DNA from: Aestuariibacter salexigens DSM 15300
GTDB lineage: Bacteria > Pseudomonadota > Gammaproteobacteria > Enterobacterales > Alteromonadaceae
Direction of reading: 5' to 3'
DNA: 64,000 bases
Assembly (NCBI RefSeq): GCF_000429145.1
Contig: NZ_AUBH01000004.1
Location: 248,001-312,000, forward strand
The notes under the pieces were generated by a model. The model saw only the letters and a list, made by a program, of their open reading frames with translations. It did no database searches and had not been told where the DNA came from. A program made the translations under genes and the position numbers. Numbering within the stretch: the stretch's first letter is position 1; every line of letters starts with the position of its first letter. Of this stretch, positions 1 to 8,777 are shown piece after piece.

Positions 1-159
1 GGCTCCCATGACAAAAAACAGCATGAAAATTCGCAGAAAAATCACTCTTTCCGACGACTTGGCAATTTTTTTTACAAGCAGCGCGCAAGCGATAACCGAG
101 CTTAAAATTAATATGAAGAAGCCTGAGGTGAAGACTTGGGAAAAGCCAGAAGTGTCCAT
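1..159 (-). CDS. N-terminal part of an unknown membrane protein (cut by window edge)
   Basis: An open frame on the minus strand starts with ATG at 159 and stays open to base 1, giving 53 residues. It opens with MDTSGFSQVFTSG, followed by a hydrophobic segment at about residues 12-29, a short basic stretch (KKIAKSSER) and the start of a second hydrophobic segment. This looks like the first helical hairpin of an integral membrane protein. It is divergent from the secreted protein gene at 344. The family cannot be identified from this fragment, and the start has no strong ribosome binding site. Confidence 0.5.
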   Translation of the reverse strand, partial: MDTSGFSQVFTSGFFILILSSVIACALLVKKIAKSSERVIFLRIFMLFFVMGA

Positions 160-343
160 CAGCGGTCGCTTTTCATCTCTTAGTTAGCGCCAGATTAATG
201 CAGTATAAACAGATAAATAGGATTTTAATACTCGCTCTGAAAGAGACAAAACGTCTTTTTAATTAAGATAGTCTTCAGCAAATATTCATCTTGTCAGCAC
301 CACACTGTTATTACAGGTTTAGTAATGCGACAGGAGAAACGCC

Positions 344-1126
344 ATGCAAATCAAAACCTTATTTGCTTCAATCTTGGCTTTGCCATTGGTTGCCAGTGCG
401 CAAACAACATCCGATGAAAAAGGCACAGGTACGATGCCCCTTGCTGTGAAAACAGTCGAAACACAGTTTGGCTCACAAAAGCCAGAGCGAGCTAAATCGT
501 CTGCCGGTTTTACGCTAAATCTGAACGACAATACTGACGAAGCGGCGGCAAACGACCGCTGGGCGAAGAAAAATAGCGAGTTGCAAAAGACGCCTTCATC
601 ACAAACTGTGCGTAGCGACATAAGAACCTACAGTGAGGACTTCTGGATTTACGACGCTTGGACCAGCCTTGATGTCGATAACGACTATGACGGCTATTAT
701 CACCGTTTTAGCGTTGAATTTGATGCTGACACCGTTTATTCGAGCGCATGGGTATATGCACGTATCTACCTTGGTCGTGGTGATATCTTCGATGAAATAC
801 ACACGACGTCAGTATTCATGATAAATGGCGACAACAGTGATGACAGTTTAATCATTGAAAGTGAACTGGTAAGCGGCTTTCCCACTGACGAGTACGAAGT
901 ACTGATTGAACTGTATGACGCAGAACATGACGAATTGGTGGCGATTACCGACGGCTATTCAGACGCAGATTTGAGTTATCTGTCATTAGAAAGCGCCAAC
1001 TATGAGCTTGTCTATGAAGAGCCGCCGGTGGTGATTGTTGAGGAATATGGCGGTAGCACAATCTGGTGGGCAGTCGTTGTTTTGTCTGCAGTAGTAGGAT
1101 GGCGCAGAAAACGTTCAGTGTGCTGA
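344..1126 (+). CDS. Secreted surface protein with GlyGly-CTERM-like anchor (choice-of-anchor H type)
   Basis: This is a 260-residue protein with a clear signal peptide (cleavage expected after ASA at residue 19). A low-complexity linker is followed by an acidic beta-rich domain at about residues 95-225. The tail has the tripartite form of a GlyGly-CTERM sorting signal: GG at about 236, a hydrophobic helix, then the basic cluster RRKR close to the end. Such tails are processed by rhombosortase and go with type II secretion. The central domain resembles the choice-of-anchor H family, from memory only. An AGGAG ribosome binding site sits 7 bases before the ATG. The gene stands alone and is followed by a terminator. 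Its function is unknown. Confidence 0.75.
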   Translation: MQIKTLFASILALPLVASAQTTSDEKGTGTMPLAVKTVETQFGSQKPERAKSSAGFTLNLNDNTDEAAANDRWAKKNSELQKTPSSQTVRSDIRTYSEDFWIYDAWTSLDVDNDYDGYYHRFSVEFDADTVYSSAWVYARIYLGRGDIFDEIHTTSVFMINGDNSDDSLIIESELVSGFPTDEYEVLIELYDAEHDELVAITDGYSDADLSYLSLESANYELVYEEPPVVIVEEYGGSTIWWAVVVLSAVVGWRRKRSVC

Positions 1127-1161
1127 ATGGACTTCAGCCGCTGCGCTCATCTTTGCAGGTA

Positions 1162-1192
1162 AGCTGACGTCACACTTGGCGTCAGCTTTTTT
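1162..1192 (+). terminator. Rho-independent terminator after the surface protein gene
   Basis: The arms AGCTGACG (1162-1169) and CGTCAGCT (1180-1187) form a perfect 8-bp stem with a 10-base loop, followed by six T residues. It lies 36 bases after the stop at 1126 and just before the convergent yacG stop at 1194. Confidence 0.85.
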
Positions 1193-1193
1193 A

Positions 1194-1421
1194 CTATTTA
1201 AAAAAGGAGTCTGGCTGGTCAGCCAGCATGGCTTCAATTTCCTCTATATCGAGAGGCTGTTCAGCGTCTTCAGTCTGTTTGCCTGCAATGACTTTCTCTT
1301 CATTTGCCCATTCACCGAGATCAATGAGCTGACATTTTTTACTGCAAAATGGCCGGTAAACATTCTCTGCTGACCATTCAACTGACGTCTGACAGGTAGG
1401 ACAATTCACATTCATTAACAA
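1194..1421 (-). CDS. yacG: DNA gyrase inhibitor YacG (zinc-binding)
   Basis: YacG is a small zinc protein that binds GyrB and inhibits DNA gyrase. The 75-residue product has the expected four cysteines, CPTC at residues 7-10 and CSKKC at 26-30, followed by [11 protein letters not shown], the conserved segment of the family. The acidic C-terminal tail is also typical. It is the last gene of a minus-strand run and overlaps the end of zapD by 7 bases, so translation is probably coupled. The length is normal. Confidence 0.93.
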   Translation of the reverse strand: MLMNVNCPTCQTSVEWSAENVYRPFCSKKCQLIDLGEWANEEKVIAGKQTEDAEQPLDIEEIEAMLADQPDSFFK

Positions 1422-2167
1422 CTCGCCATTTCAAATGACACGTCCTGCTCTACCGCAGGAGGCTTGCCTGGTTCAGCGTCGAACCACATAAAACGAATAG
1501 CATAGCGGTACTTGTTTCCACTTAGTACGGGATAAAAACCACTGTTATTTTCACTGATAATACGAATTAGCTCTATACGGTCATCAGCGACTCCTTGATA
1601 AAAGCCCTTTTGCGCAGTGACCTGAGTAAACCGACCTCGTTCACGCAGAAAAGACAGCGCTACCTGGATAGACTCTTTAACCAGTGACAACTCTGACAGC
1701 CACCCCTGAATATTGTTTTGCACAATCTCGCTACGCTGATTGAACCAATAATGCAGATTAGGCAGGTCAAAGCTGCATGTGCCGCCTGGAATACTGAAGC
1801 GCTGTCTGATTGACGCAAGAAATCGGTCGTCCTTTAATTCACTACCAAGCTTTTTGGCCTGTTTGATTCGTTCACGCAACCGAATAATGCGCTGCAGCGC
1901 TGACTGCAATGCTTCCGTGTCGATTTGCGGGTGCTGTGACCACTGCACGAGATTTTTCTCATGGCTGTCTATGTCTTTGAGGATATCATTGCGAATATCA
2001 AGCCGTTCAAGCAGATCCAGTAGCGTGAACATGGCTTCAAAAAAACTGATGTACTGCCAGCCTTGCTGTGCTTGTTCGCCTTGCTGGAGTCGCACGAATA
2101 ACTGCTCAACGCGAAGGTAATTTCTCACCTTTTCATTTAACGGAAACTCGTACACGGCGGTTTGCAT
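1415..2167 (-). CDS. zapD: Cell division protein ZapD
   Basis: ZapD bundles FtsZ filaments and stabilises the Z ring in the cytoplasm. The start is taken at 2167, where the protein begins [19 protein letters not shown] as the family usually does. This gives 250 residues, close to the E. coli length. An in-frame ATG at 2212 would add 15 residues that do not look conserved. The N-terminal half is helical; the conserved segment around [14 protein letters not shown] is near residue 135. It lies between coaE and yacG, the standard order in gammaproteobacteria, and is probably part of one transcript. Confidence 0.92.
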   Translation of the reverse strand: MQTAVYEFPLNEKVRNYLRVEQLFVRLQQGEQAQQGWQYISFFEAMFTLLDLLERLDIRNDILKDIDSHEKNLVQWSQHPQIDTEALQSALQRIIRLRERIKQAKKLGSELKDDRFLASIRQRFSIPGGTCSFDLPNLHYWFNQRSEIVQNNIQGWLSELSLVKESIQVALSFLRERGRFTQVTAQKGFYQGVADDRIELIRIISENNSGFYPVLSGNKYRYAIRFMWFDAEPGKPPAVEQDVSFEMASC

Positions 2168-2230
2168 TGTTGAAAAATGCCCTCTGACTGGAAACATGCC
2201 CCGCCATGACACCCGAAAACTCGTTATATT

Positions 2231-2848
2231 TCAAGCCCTGCTGCTATTTGTTTTGGTTGCCAATTGCAAATACTGCGTATGTAATGATTGCATTTGTTCA
2301 ACAAGATAAGAGTGGTCTCGGCTGTTGTCGATGACATCATCAGCGGCGCCAAGACGGTCTTCGCGCGTCGCCTGCGACGCCATAATCGCCTGTACCTGTT
2401 CGACAGGCACGCCGTCACGCTGGGACGTGCGCTGTTGTTGTATGAGCGGTTCGACATCAACCACCAGCACTCTGTCGACCATCGATGTCAGCTTATTTTC
2501 AACCAGTAATGGTACAGAAAGTATCGCATATGGGCTGCGCACTTGCGCGATCCTCTGTTGCATTCTATCGCGGATGGCTGGGTGTAAAAGGTTGTTCAAC
2601 CAGTCTTTCTGCTGCTTATCTTCGAACACTATTGCACGCAGAGCCTGCCGGTTAAGGGCGCCGTGCTCGTCGATAATTGATTTACCAAACTTGTCAATAA
2701 TGGCAGCAAGTGCAGCAGAACCCGGCTCTACCACTTCGCGCGCGATAATATCTGCATCGACAATATCGATACCCTGCTTTGCAAACCAGTCAGACACTGT
2801 TGTTTTGCCACTGCCGATGCCACCCGTTAATCCTACAACGTAGGTCAT
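2231..2848 (-). CDS. coaE: Dephospho-CoA kinase
   Basis: CoaE catalyses the last step of coenzyme A synthesis, phosphorylating the 3'-hydroxyl of dephospho-CoA with ATP. The 205-residue product begins MTYVVGLTGGIGSGKTT, with the P-loop GGIGSGKT at residues 9-16. The conserved DAD segment (about residue 32) and the HP of the CoA-binding lid (LLHPAIR) are also present. Its ATG overlaps the stop of pilD (ATGA, 2845-2848), the usual pilD-coaE coupling in this group. Confidence 0.96.
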   Translation of the reverse strand: MTYVVGLTGGIGSGKTTVSDWFAKQGIDIVDADIIAREVVEPGSAALAAIIDKFGKSIIDEHGALNRQALRAIVFEDKQQKDWLNNLLHPAIRDRMQQRIAQVRSPYAILSVPLLVENKLTSMVDRVLVVDVEPLIQQQRTSQRDGVPVEQVQAIMASQATREDRLGAADDVIDNSRDHSYLVEQMQSLHTQYLQLATKTNSSRA

Positions 2849-3723
2849 GACATCATCCAGGCAAAGTATGCTGAGCTTATTTGCTCACCAAATAGCAAGG
2901 TGATCCAGCCTGCAATCGCCAGGTAGGGACCAAACGGAATAGGCTGACTTTTATCTTTTCCCTGGATCAGGATTAACATGATGCCTAATGCGGCACCAAC
3001 AAATGAAGACAATAAAATAATGATGGGAAGTTGTTGCCATCCAACCCAGGCACCTAATGCAGCAAGTAGCTTGAAGTCGCCGTACCCCATCCCTTCTTTG
3101 CCGGTCAATAATTTAAACGCCCAGTAAAGTGACCATAGACTGAGATATCCAGCGGCAGCGCCAATGATGCTGCTTACAGGGTCGGTAAATATATTGCCTG
3201 CAGAGAACAGCAGCCCCAACCACAGTAGCGGCAGGGTGAGTTGGTCGGGCAACAGCATTTTATCAATATCTATCCACGTCATTGCCACCAGCATCCAGGT
3301 GGCAACCAATGCGCCAGCAGTTTGCCAGCCAAACCCAAAATGCCAGGCCACCCACATTGATAACAAGGCCGTACTGAGCTCCACAAAAGGATATCGTACA
3401 GAAATTCGAGACTGACACTTACTGCATCGACCTTTTAACCACAACCAGCTGAGCACTGGAATATTTTCCCACGCGCGGATTCGATGTTGGCAGGATGGAC
3501 AGGTGCTATCCGGCTTGACCAGATTAAATGTTTCAGTCTCAGTGGCAGAATCATTAGCTGATTGGAAGTACTGCTGATATTCCCTCTGCCACTCTCGCTC
3601 CATCATGACTGGCAGGCGATAAATAACGACATTCAAAAAGCTACCAACCATCAAGCTGATGACAAAAACAAAGCCGATAAAAAATGCAGGCGAGGCCTGT
3701 AATAATGTCACGAGGTCAGACAT
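2845..3723 (-). CDS. pilD: Type IV prepilin peptidase / N-methyltransferase PilD
   Basis: This inner-membrane aspartic protease cleaves the leader of type IV prepilins and type II secretion pseudopilins, then methylates the new N-terminal phenylalanine. The 292-residue product shows the N-terminal domain with two CxxC pairs (C75/C78 and C100/C103), which bind zinc in PilD-type enzymes. The catalytic aspartates are expected in the IDIDKMLLPD segment (about 152-154) and in GYGDFK (D216). At least six hydrophobic helices follow. It lies downstream of pilC and overlaps coaE by 4 bases. Confidence 0.96.
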   Translation of the reverse strand: MSDLVTLLQASPAFFIGFVFVISLMVGSFLNVVIYRLPVMMEREWQREYQQYFQSANDSATETETFNLVKPDSTCPSCQHRIRAWENIPVLSWLWLKGRCSKCQSRISVRYPFVELSTALLSMWVAWHFGFGWQTAGALVATWMLVAMTWIDIDKMLLPDQLTLPLLWLGLLFSAGNIFTDPVSSIIGAAAGYLSLWSLYWAFKLLTGKEGMGYGDFKLLAALGAWVGWQQLPIIILLSSFVGAALGIMLILIQGKDKSQPIPFGPYLAIAGWITLLFGEQISSAYFAWMMS

Positions 3724-3759
3724 AAACGCGTGATGAAACCTTAGGAGTAAAAGATAAAG

Positions 3760-3785
3760 GGTGCCAGATTTGCGTCACTGGCACC
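3760..3785 (-). terminator. Hairpin between pilC and pilD, possible attenuating terminator
   Basis: A perfect 8-bp stem (GGTGCCAG, 3760-3767, with CTGGCACC, 3778-3785) has a 10-base loop. Read on the minus strand it is followed by a T-rich but not pure T stretch (CTTTATCTTTTA). It could lower pilD expression relative to pilC. This is a weak terminator at best. Confidence 0.45.
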
Positions 3786-3814
3786 ACCGCCAGGATAGGA
3801 AAAATACTTAAGAT

Positions 3815-5026
3815 CTATACCACATTACCCATATCGAAGATGGGCAAGTACATCGCCACAATAAGACCACCGATTATCACACCGAGCACTGCCATGATAA
3901 GCGGTTCAAGCAGACTGGTAAGACCGTCGACCATATCATCCACTTCAGCCTCGTAAATACTGGCGACTTTGCCAAGCATATCCTCAACCGCACCGGATTC
4001 CTCACCAATAGCAACCATTTGATTGACCATATCAGGAAATACATTGGTCGCGCGCATGGCAATGTTCATTTGCATCCCGCCAGCCACCTCTTTTTTGACA
4101 AACAGAATCGCATCTCTGAATACCGCGTTACCTGACGCCCCTGCCGCAGAATCAAGTGCGTCTATCAGTGGTACACCTGCTGCAAACGTGGTTGACAGCG
4201 TGCGGGTATATCGCGCAATAGAGGCTTTCTTGAGAATTTCACCAATGACAGGAATTTTTAACATTTTTTCGTCAAGTTTATCTCTTAATTTTGCTGAGCG
4301 CTTGTAGGCGCGCATAAACATGACAAAACCCGCCACTGCCGCCATACCAACATACAGTCCGTAATCCTGCATCCCTCGGGAGATTGCAAGAACAAACTGT
4401 GTAAATGCGGGTAGCTCAGCACCAAAACTGCTGAAGATTTCTTCAAACTGAGGCACAACAAAGATTAGCAAAATGGTAGTCACAATAAAGGCAACCACAA
4501 TAACTGCAGTTGGATAAAACAGAGCCTTTTTAATTTTTGACTTTAACGCTTCGGCTTTTTCTTTGTAGGTAGCGATACGGTCATAAATGGTTTCCAGCAT
4601 CCCTGACTGTTCACCGGTCTCAACCAGATCGCAATACAAATCATCAAAATATTCTTGATGTTTGCGCAACGCTGATGACAGCGGATTACCGGCTTTCACC
4701 TCGTTACCAATATCGATCAACATCTTACGCATCTCGGCCTTTGCATGCCCTTGCGCAATCATATCTATGGACTGAATAAGCGTGACACCAGCGCTCAGCA
4801 TGGTGGCAATCTGACGGGAAAACACGCAAATATCAGCTGCGTTTATTTTTTCCCGACCTTTGCCGAATAACGGCTTACTGAGTTTTTTAACTTTCGTAGC
4901 CGAAACGCCCTGGCGTCGCAATAAGTTTTTTGCTTCGGTGACTGAGGCAGCAGTAATTTCCCCTTTGGTTGCCTTACCATGCCTGTCCGTGCCCGCCCAG
5001 GTGAATACTGAAGTCGCTTTTGCCAT
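3815..5026 (-). CDS. pilC: Type IV pilus inner-membrane platform protein PilC
   Basis: PilC is the membrane platform that couples the cytoplasmic ATPases to pilin polymerisation. The 403-residue product has the GspF/PilC duplicated fold: two helical cytoplasmic domains (about 70-190 and 270-390), each with the family signature (FSRQIATMLSAGV near 87; YTRTLSTTFAAGVPL near 276), and three hydrophobic helices near 175-195, 220-240 and 375-400. The first sits next to pilA and the last is adjacent to pilD. The expected pilB is not found upstream; only 84 bases separate this start from the pilA stop. Confidence 0.95.
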   Translation of the reverse strand: MAKATSVFTWAGTDRHGKATKGEITAASVTEAKNLLRRQGVSATKVKKLSKPLFGKGREKINAADICVFSRQIATMLSAGVTLIQSIDMIAQGHAKAEMRKMLIDIGNEVKAGNPLSSALRKHQEYFDDLYCDLVETGEQSGMLETIYDRIATYKEKAEALKSKIKKALFYPTAVIVVAFIVTTILLIFVVPQFEEIFSSFGAELPAFTQFVLAISRGMQDYGLYVGMAAVAGFVMFMRAYKRSAKLRDKLDEKMLKIPVIGEILKKASIARYTRTLSTTFAAGVPLIDALDSAAGASGNAVFRDAILFVKKEVAGGMQMNIAMRATNVFPDMVNQMVAIGEESGAVEDMLGKVASIYEAEVDDMVDGLTSLLEPLIMAVLGVIIGGLIVAMYLPIFDMGNVV

Positions 5027-5059
5027 GCCTGAAATCGCCTTGTACTTATTCTAGAGGCA

Positions 5060-5086
5060 AAAAAGCCCAGACGAGCCGGGCTTTTT
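5060..5086 (-). terminator. Terminator between pilA and pilC
   Basis: The arms AAAAAGCCC (5060-5068) and GGGCTTTTT (5078-5086) form a GC-rich stem flanked by A and T runs, so it could work in both directions. On the minus strand it follows the pilA stop by about 25 bases. It would keep pilin mRNA abundant and allow only readthrough into pilC. Confidence 0.8.
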
Positions 5087-5110
5087 GTTAGAGCTAAACC
5101 TTTGGACCGA

Positions 5111-5530
5111 TTAGCACAGGTCTGCTGGAGTACATGCTTCTTGCCAAGTAACAACACCAGATGCGGTTACAGTTGGGGTAAGCACGTAAGTTGAGCCAGC
5201 CAATGCGCCAGTAGCGTCTGTAGGTGCTGAAATCGTGATAACACCGTCAGTGACTGACACACCAGGCACACCCGCTGCCGCTGCAATCGCAGCTGGAATA
5301 CCGTTAGCTGTGTCAGAACAGCCAGCTACTGCGCCAGTCAACTGGGCACAAACCTCAACTTGCGACTTCACAGAAGCACTGGCGTTAGTCAGCTCTGAGA
5401 AACGTGCCTTGTTGGTGTAGTTCTGGTAAGCAGGCAGTGCGATAGCCGCCAAGATACCGATGATCGCAACAACGATCATTAATTCAATCAGGGTAAAACC
5501 TTTTTGTTTGCTGGTCTTAGTCATGTTCAT
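5111..5530 (-). CDS. pilA: Type IV major pilin PilA
   Basis: This is a type IVa pilin, the subunit of the surface fibre used in twitching, attachment and DNA uptake. The short basic leader ends KQKG, followed directly by the [20 protein letters not shown] helix, with cleavage after the glycine and Glu5 present. Cysteines bound the D-region: one pair lies near mid-protein and another (EAC...DLC) near the C-terminus. The start at 5530 is preferred to the ATG at 5539 because a GGAG box lies 9 bases upstream of it, while for 5539 it abuts the ATG. The rest of the protein is rich in Ala, Thr and Gly, as is common in pilins. Confidence 0.95.
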   Translation of the reverse strand: MNMTKTSKQKGFTLIELMIVVAIIGILAAIALPAYQNYTNKARFSELTNASASVKSQVEVCAQLTGAVAGCSDTANGIPAAIAAAAGVPGVSVTDGVITISAPTDATGALAGSTYVLTPTVTASGVVTWQEACTPADLC

Positions 5531-5638
5531 GGTCTTCATCTCCGCGCGTTCCCGGAACGCAAATTTTGTTTACTGACAAGTTTTCGCGATAGCCACCCTC
5601 GGACGCATTTGAATGGCTACCTCGTTGGCTTCGATATC

Positions 5639-5666
5639 AGTATAGATTGACCTTCCGCTTAAACAA
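5639..5666 (-). promoter_or_regulatory. Putative sigma-70-like promoter of pilA
   Basis: On the minus strand, TTGTTT (5666-5661) is separated by 16 bases from TATACT (5644-5639). This would give a leader of roughly 100 bases before the pilA start at 5530. It overlaps no gene. A short inverted repeat lies just upstream (5667-5682). This is a pattern match only. Confidence 0.45.
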
Positions 5667-5682
5667 GTATGCAGTTGCATAC
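5667..5682. promoter_or_regulatory. Inverted repeat upstream of the pilA promoter, possible operator
   Basis: GTATGCA (5667-5673) and TGCATAC (5676-5682) form a perfect 7-bp inverted repeat with a 2-base spacer. It directly abuts the putative -35 box on its upstream side, between nadC and pilA. A dimeric regulator could bind here. I do not recognise the site. Confidence 0.35.
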
Positions 5683-5713
5683 GTAAGTCTGTCAGTCAGG
5701 TACGTTCGTTTCC

Positions 5714-6568
5714 CTAAGCCTGCTGCTCAACCAGTAATGACAAATCAATTGCCGCCACATGTTTGGTCAGCGCACCCGATGAAATATAATCTACCCCGGT
5801 ATCTGCGAGCGCTTTCAATCCCTCCAGCGTTACATTGCCGGACACTTCTAGTTTAGCGCGTTTGTTAGTAAGTGCCACTGCTTGTCGGATCAGTTCCGTA
5901 GAGAAATTATCAAGCATCACTATATCGGCACCTGCATCCAGTGCTTGAACCAGTTCTTCGAGATTTTCCACTTCTACTTCAATCACTTGAGATTCACGTA
6001 GTGTTTTAGCGGCAGACACGGCCTGAGCAATACCGCCACAGGCACGGATGTGATTTTCTTTTATTAAAAATGCGTCAAACAGACCAATTCGATGATTTTG
6101 TCCGCCGCCAACCTTGACCGCATACTTTTGCGCCAAGCGTAACCCAGGCAGCGTTTTACGTGTATCCAGGATGCGTGTTGAGGTGCCCTCCAGCGCCGCC
6201 GCATAGTTTGCGACGCAGGTTGCCGTCGCCGATAACGTCTGCAAAAAATTCAGCGCTGTGCGCTCAGCCGTCATCAACTGTCGGGCATTGCCACGTAAAT
6301 GACAGAGTGTTTCGCCTGTCTCAACGCTGTCACCATCCTTGACCAGCCACTCTACGGATACATCACCACCTACCTGAGTAAAGGTTTCATTGACCCAGGC
6401 AATGCCTGCAACAACGCAAGGCTCGCGAGTGATAATAGACGCTGACACTTGCATATCAGCGGGAATAAGTTGCGCGGTGAGGTCGCCTACATCCGCTGGA
6501 TACCCACCTAAGTCTTCATCCAGAGCGGTGCGAACGTTTGTGTGTATAACTGATTGCAATTGTTGCAA
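5714..6568 (-). CDS. nadC: Nicotinate-nucleotide pyrophosphorylase (quinolinate phosphoribosyltransferase)
   Basis: NadC converts quinolinate and PRPP to nicotinate mononucleotide in de novo NAD synthesis. The 284-residue product is of normal length. It shows the conserved [15 protein letters not shown] helix (about 142-156), [11 protein letters not shown] with the active-site arginine and lysine (about 174-184), GGGQNHR (about 193-199), and VMLDNFS near 238. The C-terminal part has the SGN and YISSG phosphate-binding segments. It lies 21 bases downstream of the aspartic-protease gene on the same strand, so the two are probably cotranscribed. Confidence 0.96.
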   Translation of the reverse strand: MQQLQSVIHTNVRTALDEDLGGYPADVGDLTAQLIPADMQVSASIITREPCVVAGIAWVNETFTQVGGDVSVEWLVKDGDSVETGETLCHLRGNARQLMTAERTALNFLQTLSATATCVANYAAALEGTSTRILDTRKTLPGLRLAQKYAVKVGGGQNHRIGLFDAFLIKENHIRACGGIAQAVSAAKTLRESQVIEVEVENLEELVQALDAGADIVMLDNFSTELIRQAVALTNKRAKLEVSGNVTLEGLKALADTGVDYISSGALTKHVAAIDLSLLVEQQA

Positions 6569-6589
6569 AGGTGTCTTCTCTATAGTTTT

Positions 6590-7114
6590 TCAATAATTAC
6601 GCAGCACAAGCCATTCGCCTCGCTGGGAAAACTCCAACTGTTTGAGTGCGCTCATGCCAAGCAGAATTTTATCGTCACGCATACCCGGGTTGAGATTTGC
6701 GTCCACGTCGTAAAGCGTGATATCGCCGATTCGTAGTTGCTCAATCGACGTGTGGGCAACCGTCACTGTGCCATTTGCTGTAGAAACCGGAAACCGTCGG
6801 CCTTGTTGCAAGCCAAGTTCGCCGGCCAGATGGTATGGGACTGACACTGAAGTCGCACCGGTATCCAGTAAAAACACCACAGGTTGTCCATTGATTTCAC
6901 CGCTGGTCACGTAATGGCCCATACGATTTTGCTGCAACCTCACTTCGGCTCCCGACTGACTCATCGTCGAACTCGGCGTTTGATTGGGGTTGAACTGCTT
7001 TTCCAGCAGATCCTGAAAAATCATCGCCATTAACGCCAGACCTGCCACCCAGGCCAGGACCACCATCCATTTACTTATTCCCTGGCCCACCTGTGGGGGT
7101 TGTTTTTCAGACAA
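6590..7114 (-). CDS. Membrane-anchored retropepsin-like aspartic protease (clan AA)
   Basis: This 174-residue protein has one hydrophobic segment at about residues 17-34 and a periplasmic domain of about 110 residues. That domain contains the single aspartic-protease motif FLLDTGATSVSVP, with the catalytic Asp at 84. A single motif per chain implies a homodimer, as in retropepsins. It matches the bacterial clan AA family (TIGR02281-like) often found beside ampD or nadC. The substrate is unknown. It is divergent from ampD and upstream of nadC. Confidence 0.85.
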   Translation of the reverse strand: MSEKQPPQVGQGISKWMVVLAWVAGLALMAMIFQDLLEKQFNPNQTPSSTMSQSGAEVRLQQNRMGHYVTSGEINGQPVVFLLDTGATSVSVPYHLAGELGLQQGRRFPVSTANGTVTVAHTSIEQLRIGDITLYDVDANLNPGMRDDKILLGMSALKQLEFSQRGEWLVLRNY

Positions 7115-7231
7115 CGTCGACTCCCTAATCTAAACCCGCCAAAGTGTACTCAACTACGTTGATGGATAACAGTAGATCACACAGCTATGCTAAGCTTTTT
7201 GTCGAATTCGACGTCACACGCAATAAATGGT

Positions 7232-7798
7232 ATGCACGTAATCAATCACAGACTGACTGACGCAAGGTTTTTGTCCTCGCCGCACTATTCAGACCGACCA
7301 GCAGATGCTCAGGTCAGCCTGTTGGTGCTGCACAATATTTCTCTTCCGCCCGGCCAGTTTGGTGGCGATTACATAGATGACCTGTTTATGGGACAATTGA
7401 ACAAGGACGCCCATCCGTATTTCGCCGATATTCATCACCTACGCGTATCTGCTCATCTTCTCATCAAACGTGACGGTGCGATCACGCAGTATGTGCCATT
7501 TGACAAGGCCGCCTGGCATGCGGGTTTATCCAGTTTTCAGGGGCAGCCACGCTGTAATGAATATAGTATCGGGATTGAATTGGAAGGCACCGATGACAGC
7601 GGATATACCAACCACCAATATCATGCACTACTGGCAGCAAGCCGCCAAATCGTGCAACACTATCCGCGTACTACACTAGGGCGTATTGTTGGACACAGTG
7701 ATATTGCACCATCCAGAAAGACTGATCCCGGTGTGGGGTTTGACTGGTGCCGTTTCCGACAAGACCTCACAATTTGTCTGCATGAGGATCAGAAATGA
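7232..7798 (+). CDS. ampD: 1,6-anhydro-N-acetylmuramyl-L-alanine amidase AmpD
   Basis: AmpD is a cytoplasmic zinc amidase that splits the lactyl-amide bond of anhydromuropeptides during wall recycling. Its loss derepresses AmpC-type beta-lactamases where AmpR is present. From the start at 7232 the 188-residue protein begins MHVINHRLTDARFLSSPHY, as the family does. An in-frame ATG at 7187 would add 15 unconserved residues; neither start has a clear ribosome binding site. Zinc ligands are H34 (LVLHN), H155 (VGHSDIAP) and D165 (KTDPG), with the conserved E117 in IELEG. It overlaps ampE by 4 bases. Confidence 0.95.
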   Translation: MHVINHRLTDARFLSSPHYSDRPADAQVSLLVLHNISLPPGQFGGDYIDDLFMGQLNKDAHPYFADIHHLRVSAHLLIKRDGAITQYVPFDKAAWHAGLSSFQGQPRCNEYSIGIELEGTDDSGYTNHQYHALLAASRQIVQHYPRTTLGRIVGHSDIAPSRKTDPGVGFDWCRFRQDLTICLHEDQK

Positions 7799-8646
7799 CC
7801 TTGATTAGTTTGTTGATTGTGCTGAGCATTGAACGCGTCACACCTAAAAACCTGTATTGGCGTGACAGTTATTATTTCAACCTGTTCAAACAGCAGATCC
7901 AGCACAGAGAGTGGCTGGATGAAGATGCCAGCTTCTGGTTATTACTGGTGTTGATAGTGTTGCCCAGCATACTGCTGTCCCTTCTATTAGGTAGCCTGGG
8001 ATGGTTTCTGGACTTTGTTATTGCCACGCTAGTGTTGATGGTGTGCATTGGTTGCCACGACTTAAGAGCCACCTATAAATGCTTTTTGCAAGCGGCAAAC
8101 AGGGGAGACCTGGAAGCCTGTTCCCTCTACGCACAACAGATGGGCCACGGTCAGGACGCCGACATCTCGCTACCTTCCGAAGCCAGGCAAACCGGCTCTT
8201 TTGGACAAAAACTGGTTTGGCTTAATTACCAGCATTACGCGGCACCAATGATTTGGTTCGTTGTCTTTGGCGCACCAGGCGTGGTTTTCTATGTCGTAGC
8301 GCGCAATATGCAGAACTGGTTGGCACAGACCCAACATCCTTTACAGGATTCATTGGACAAGTTGATGGCCGTCATAGATTGGCTGCCGATTCGGATAACC
8401 GCGCTTGGGTTCCTGCTGGTTGGACATTTCTCCCGGGCATTGCCTATCTGGCTAGGTTATCTGCCTGATCCAAGTATTTCTGCACGTCAGTTAATCGCTG
8501 AAGTTTCCAGGGCTGCGGAAGAAACTGAGGATGACGATTTTGACCCTACCGAAGAGCCACGTGCACTGGTAAAACTAGCCAAGCGTAATATGACGTTTTT
8601 ACTGGTTTTGGTCTCGGTGTTAACCTTGTCAGGTACGCTGGCTTGA
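7795..8646 (+). CDS. ampE: AmpE-like inner-membrane protein
   Basis: AmpE is an integral membrane protein of unclear role, encoded with AmpD and linked to beta-lactamase induction or wall recycling. The 283-residue product begins MTLISLLIVLSIERVTPK, with the conserved ER of the CobD/AmpE fold. It has hydrophobic helices near 1-12, 48-85, 145-165, 195-215 and 262-280. The ATG overlaps the ampD stop by 4 bases, indicating coupling. Confidence 0.92.
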   Translation: MTLISLLIVLSIERVTPKNLYWRDSYYFNLFKQQIQHREWLDEDASFWLLLVLIVLPSILLSLLLGSLGWFLDFVIATLVLMVCIGCHDLRATYKCFLQAANRGDLEACSLYAQQMGHGQDADISLPSEARQTGSFGQKLVWLNYQHYAAPMIWFVVFGAPGVVFYVVARNMQNWLAQTQHPLQDSLDKLMAVIDWLPIRITALGFLLVGHFSRALPIWLGYLPDPSISARQLIAEVSRAAEETEDDDFDPTEEPRALVKLAKRNMTFLLVLVSVLTLSGTLA

Positions 8647-8667
8647 TATAGTCAATGTCCATAATAA

Positions 8668-8698
8668 GGGAACTGCCACACTCATCATACCAGTTCCC
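8668..8698 (+). terminator. Hairpin after ampE, weak terminator candidate
   Basis: GGGAACTG (8668-8675) pairs with CAGTTCCC (8691-8698) across a 15-base loop, followed by GTTTCATC rather than a clean T run. It separates ampDE from the pdhR promoter 80 bases downstream. Confidence 0.4.
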
Positions 8699-8777
8699 GT
8701 TTCATCTCTATCCCGCAGAATTCAAGGCGTTCAGTCAACCTGTAAAGAATTATTGAAAGATGAAGTCAGGCTGTAGG

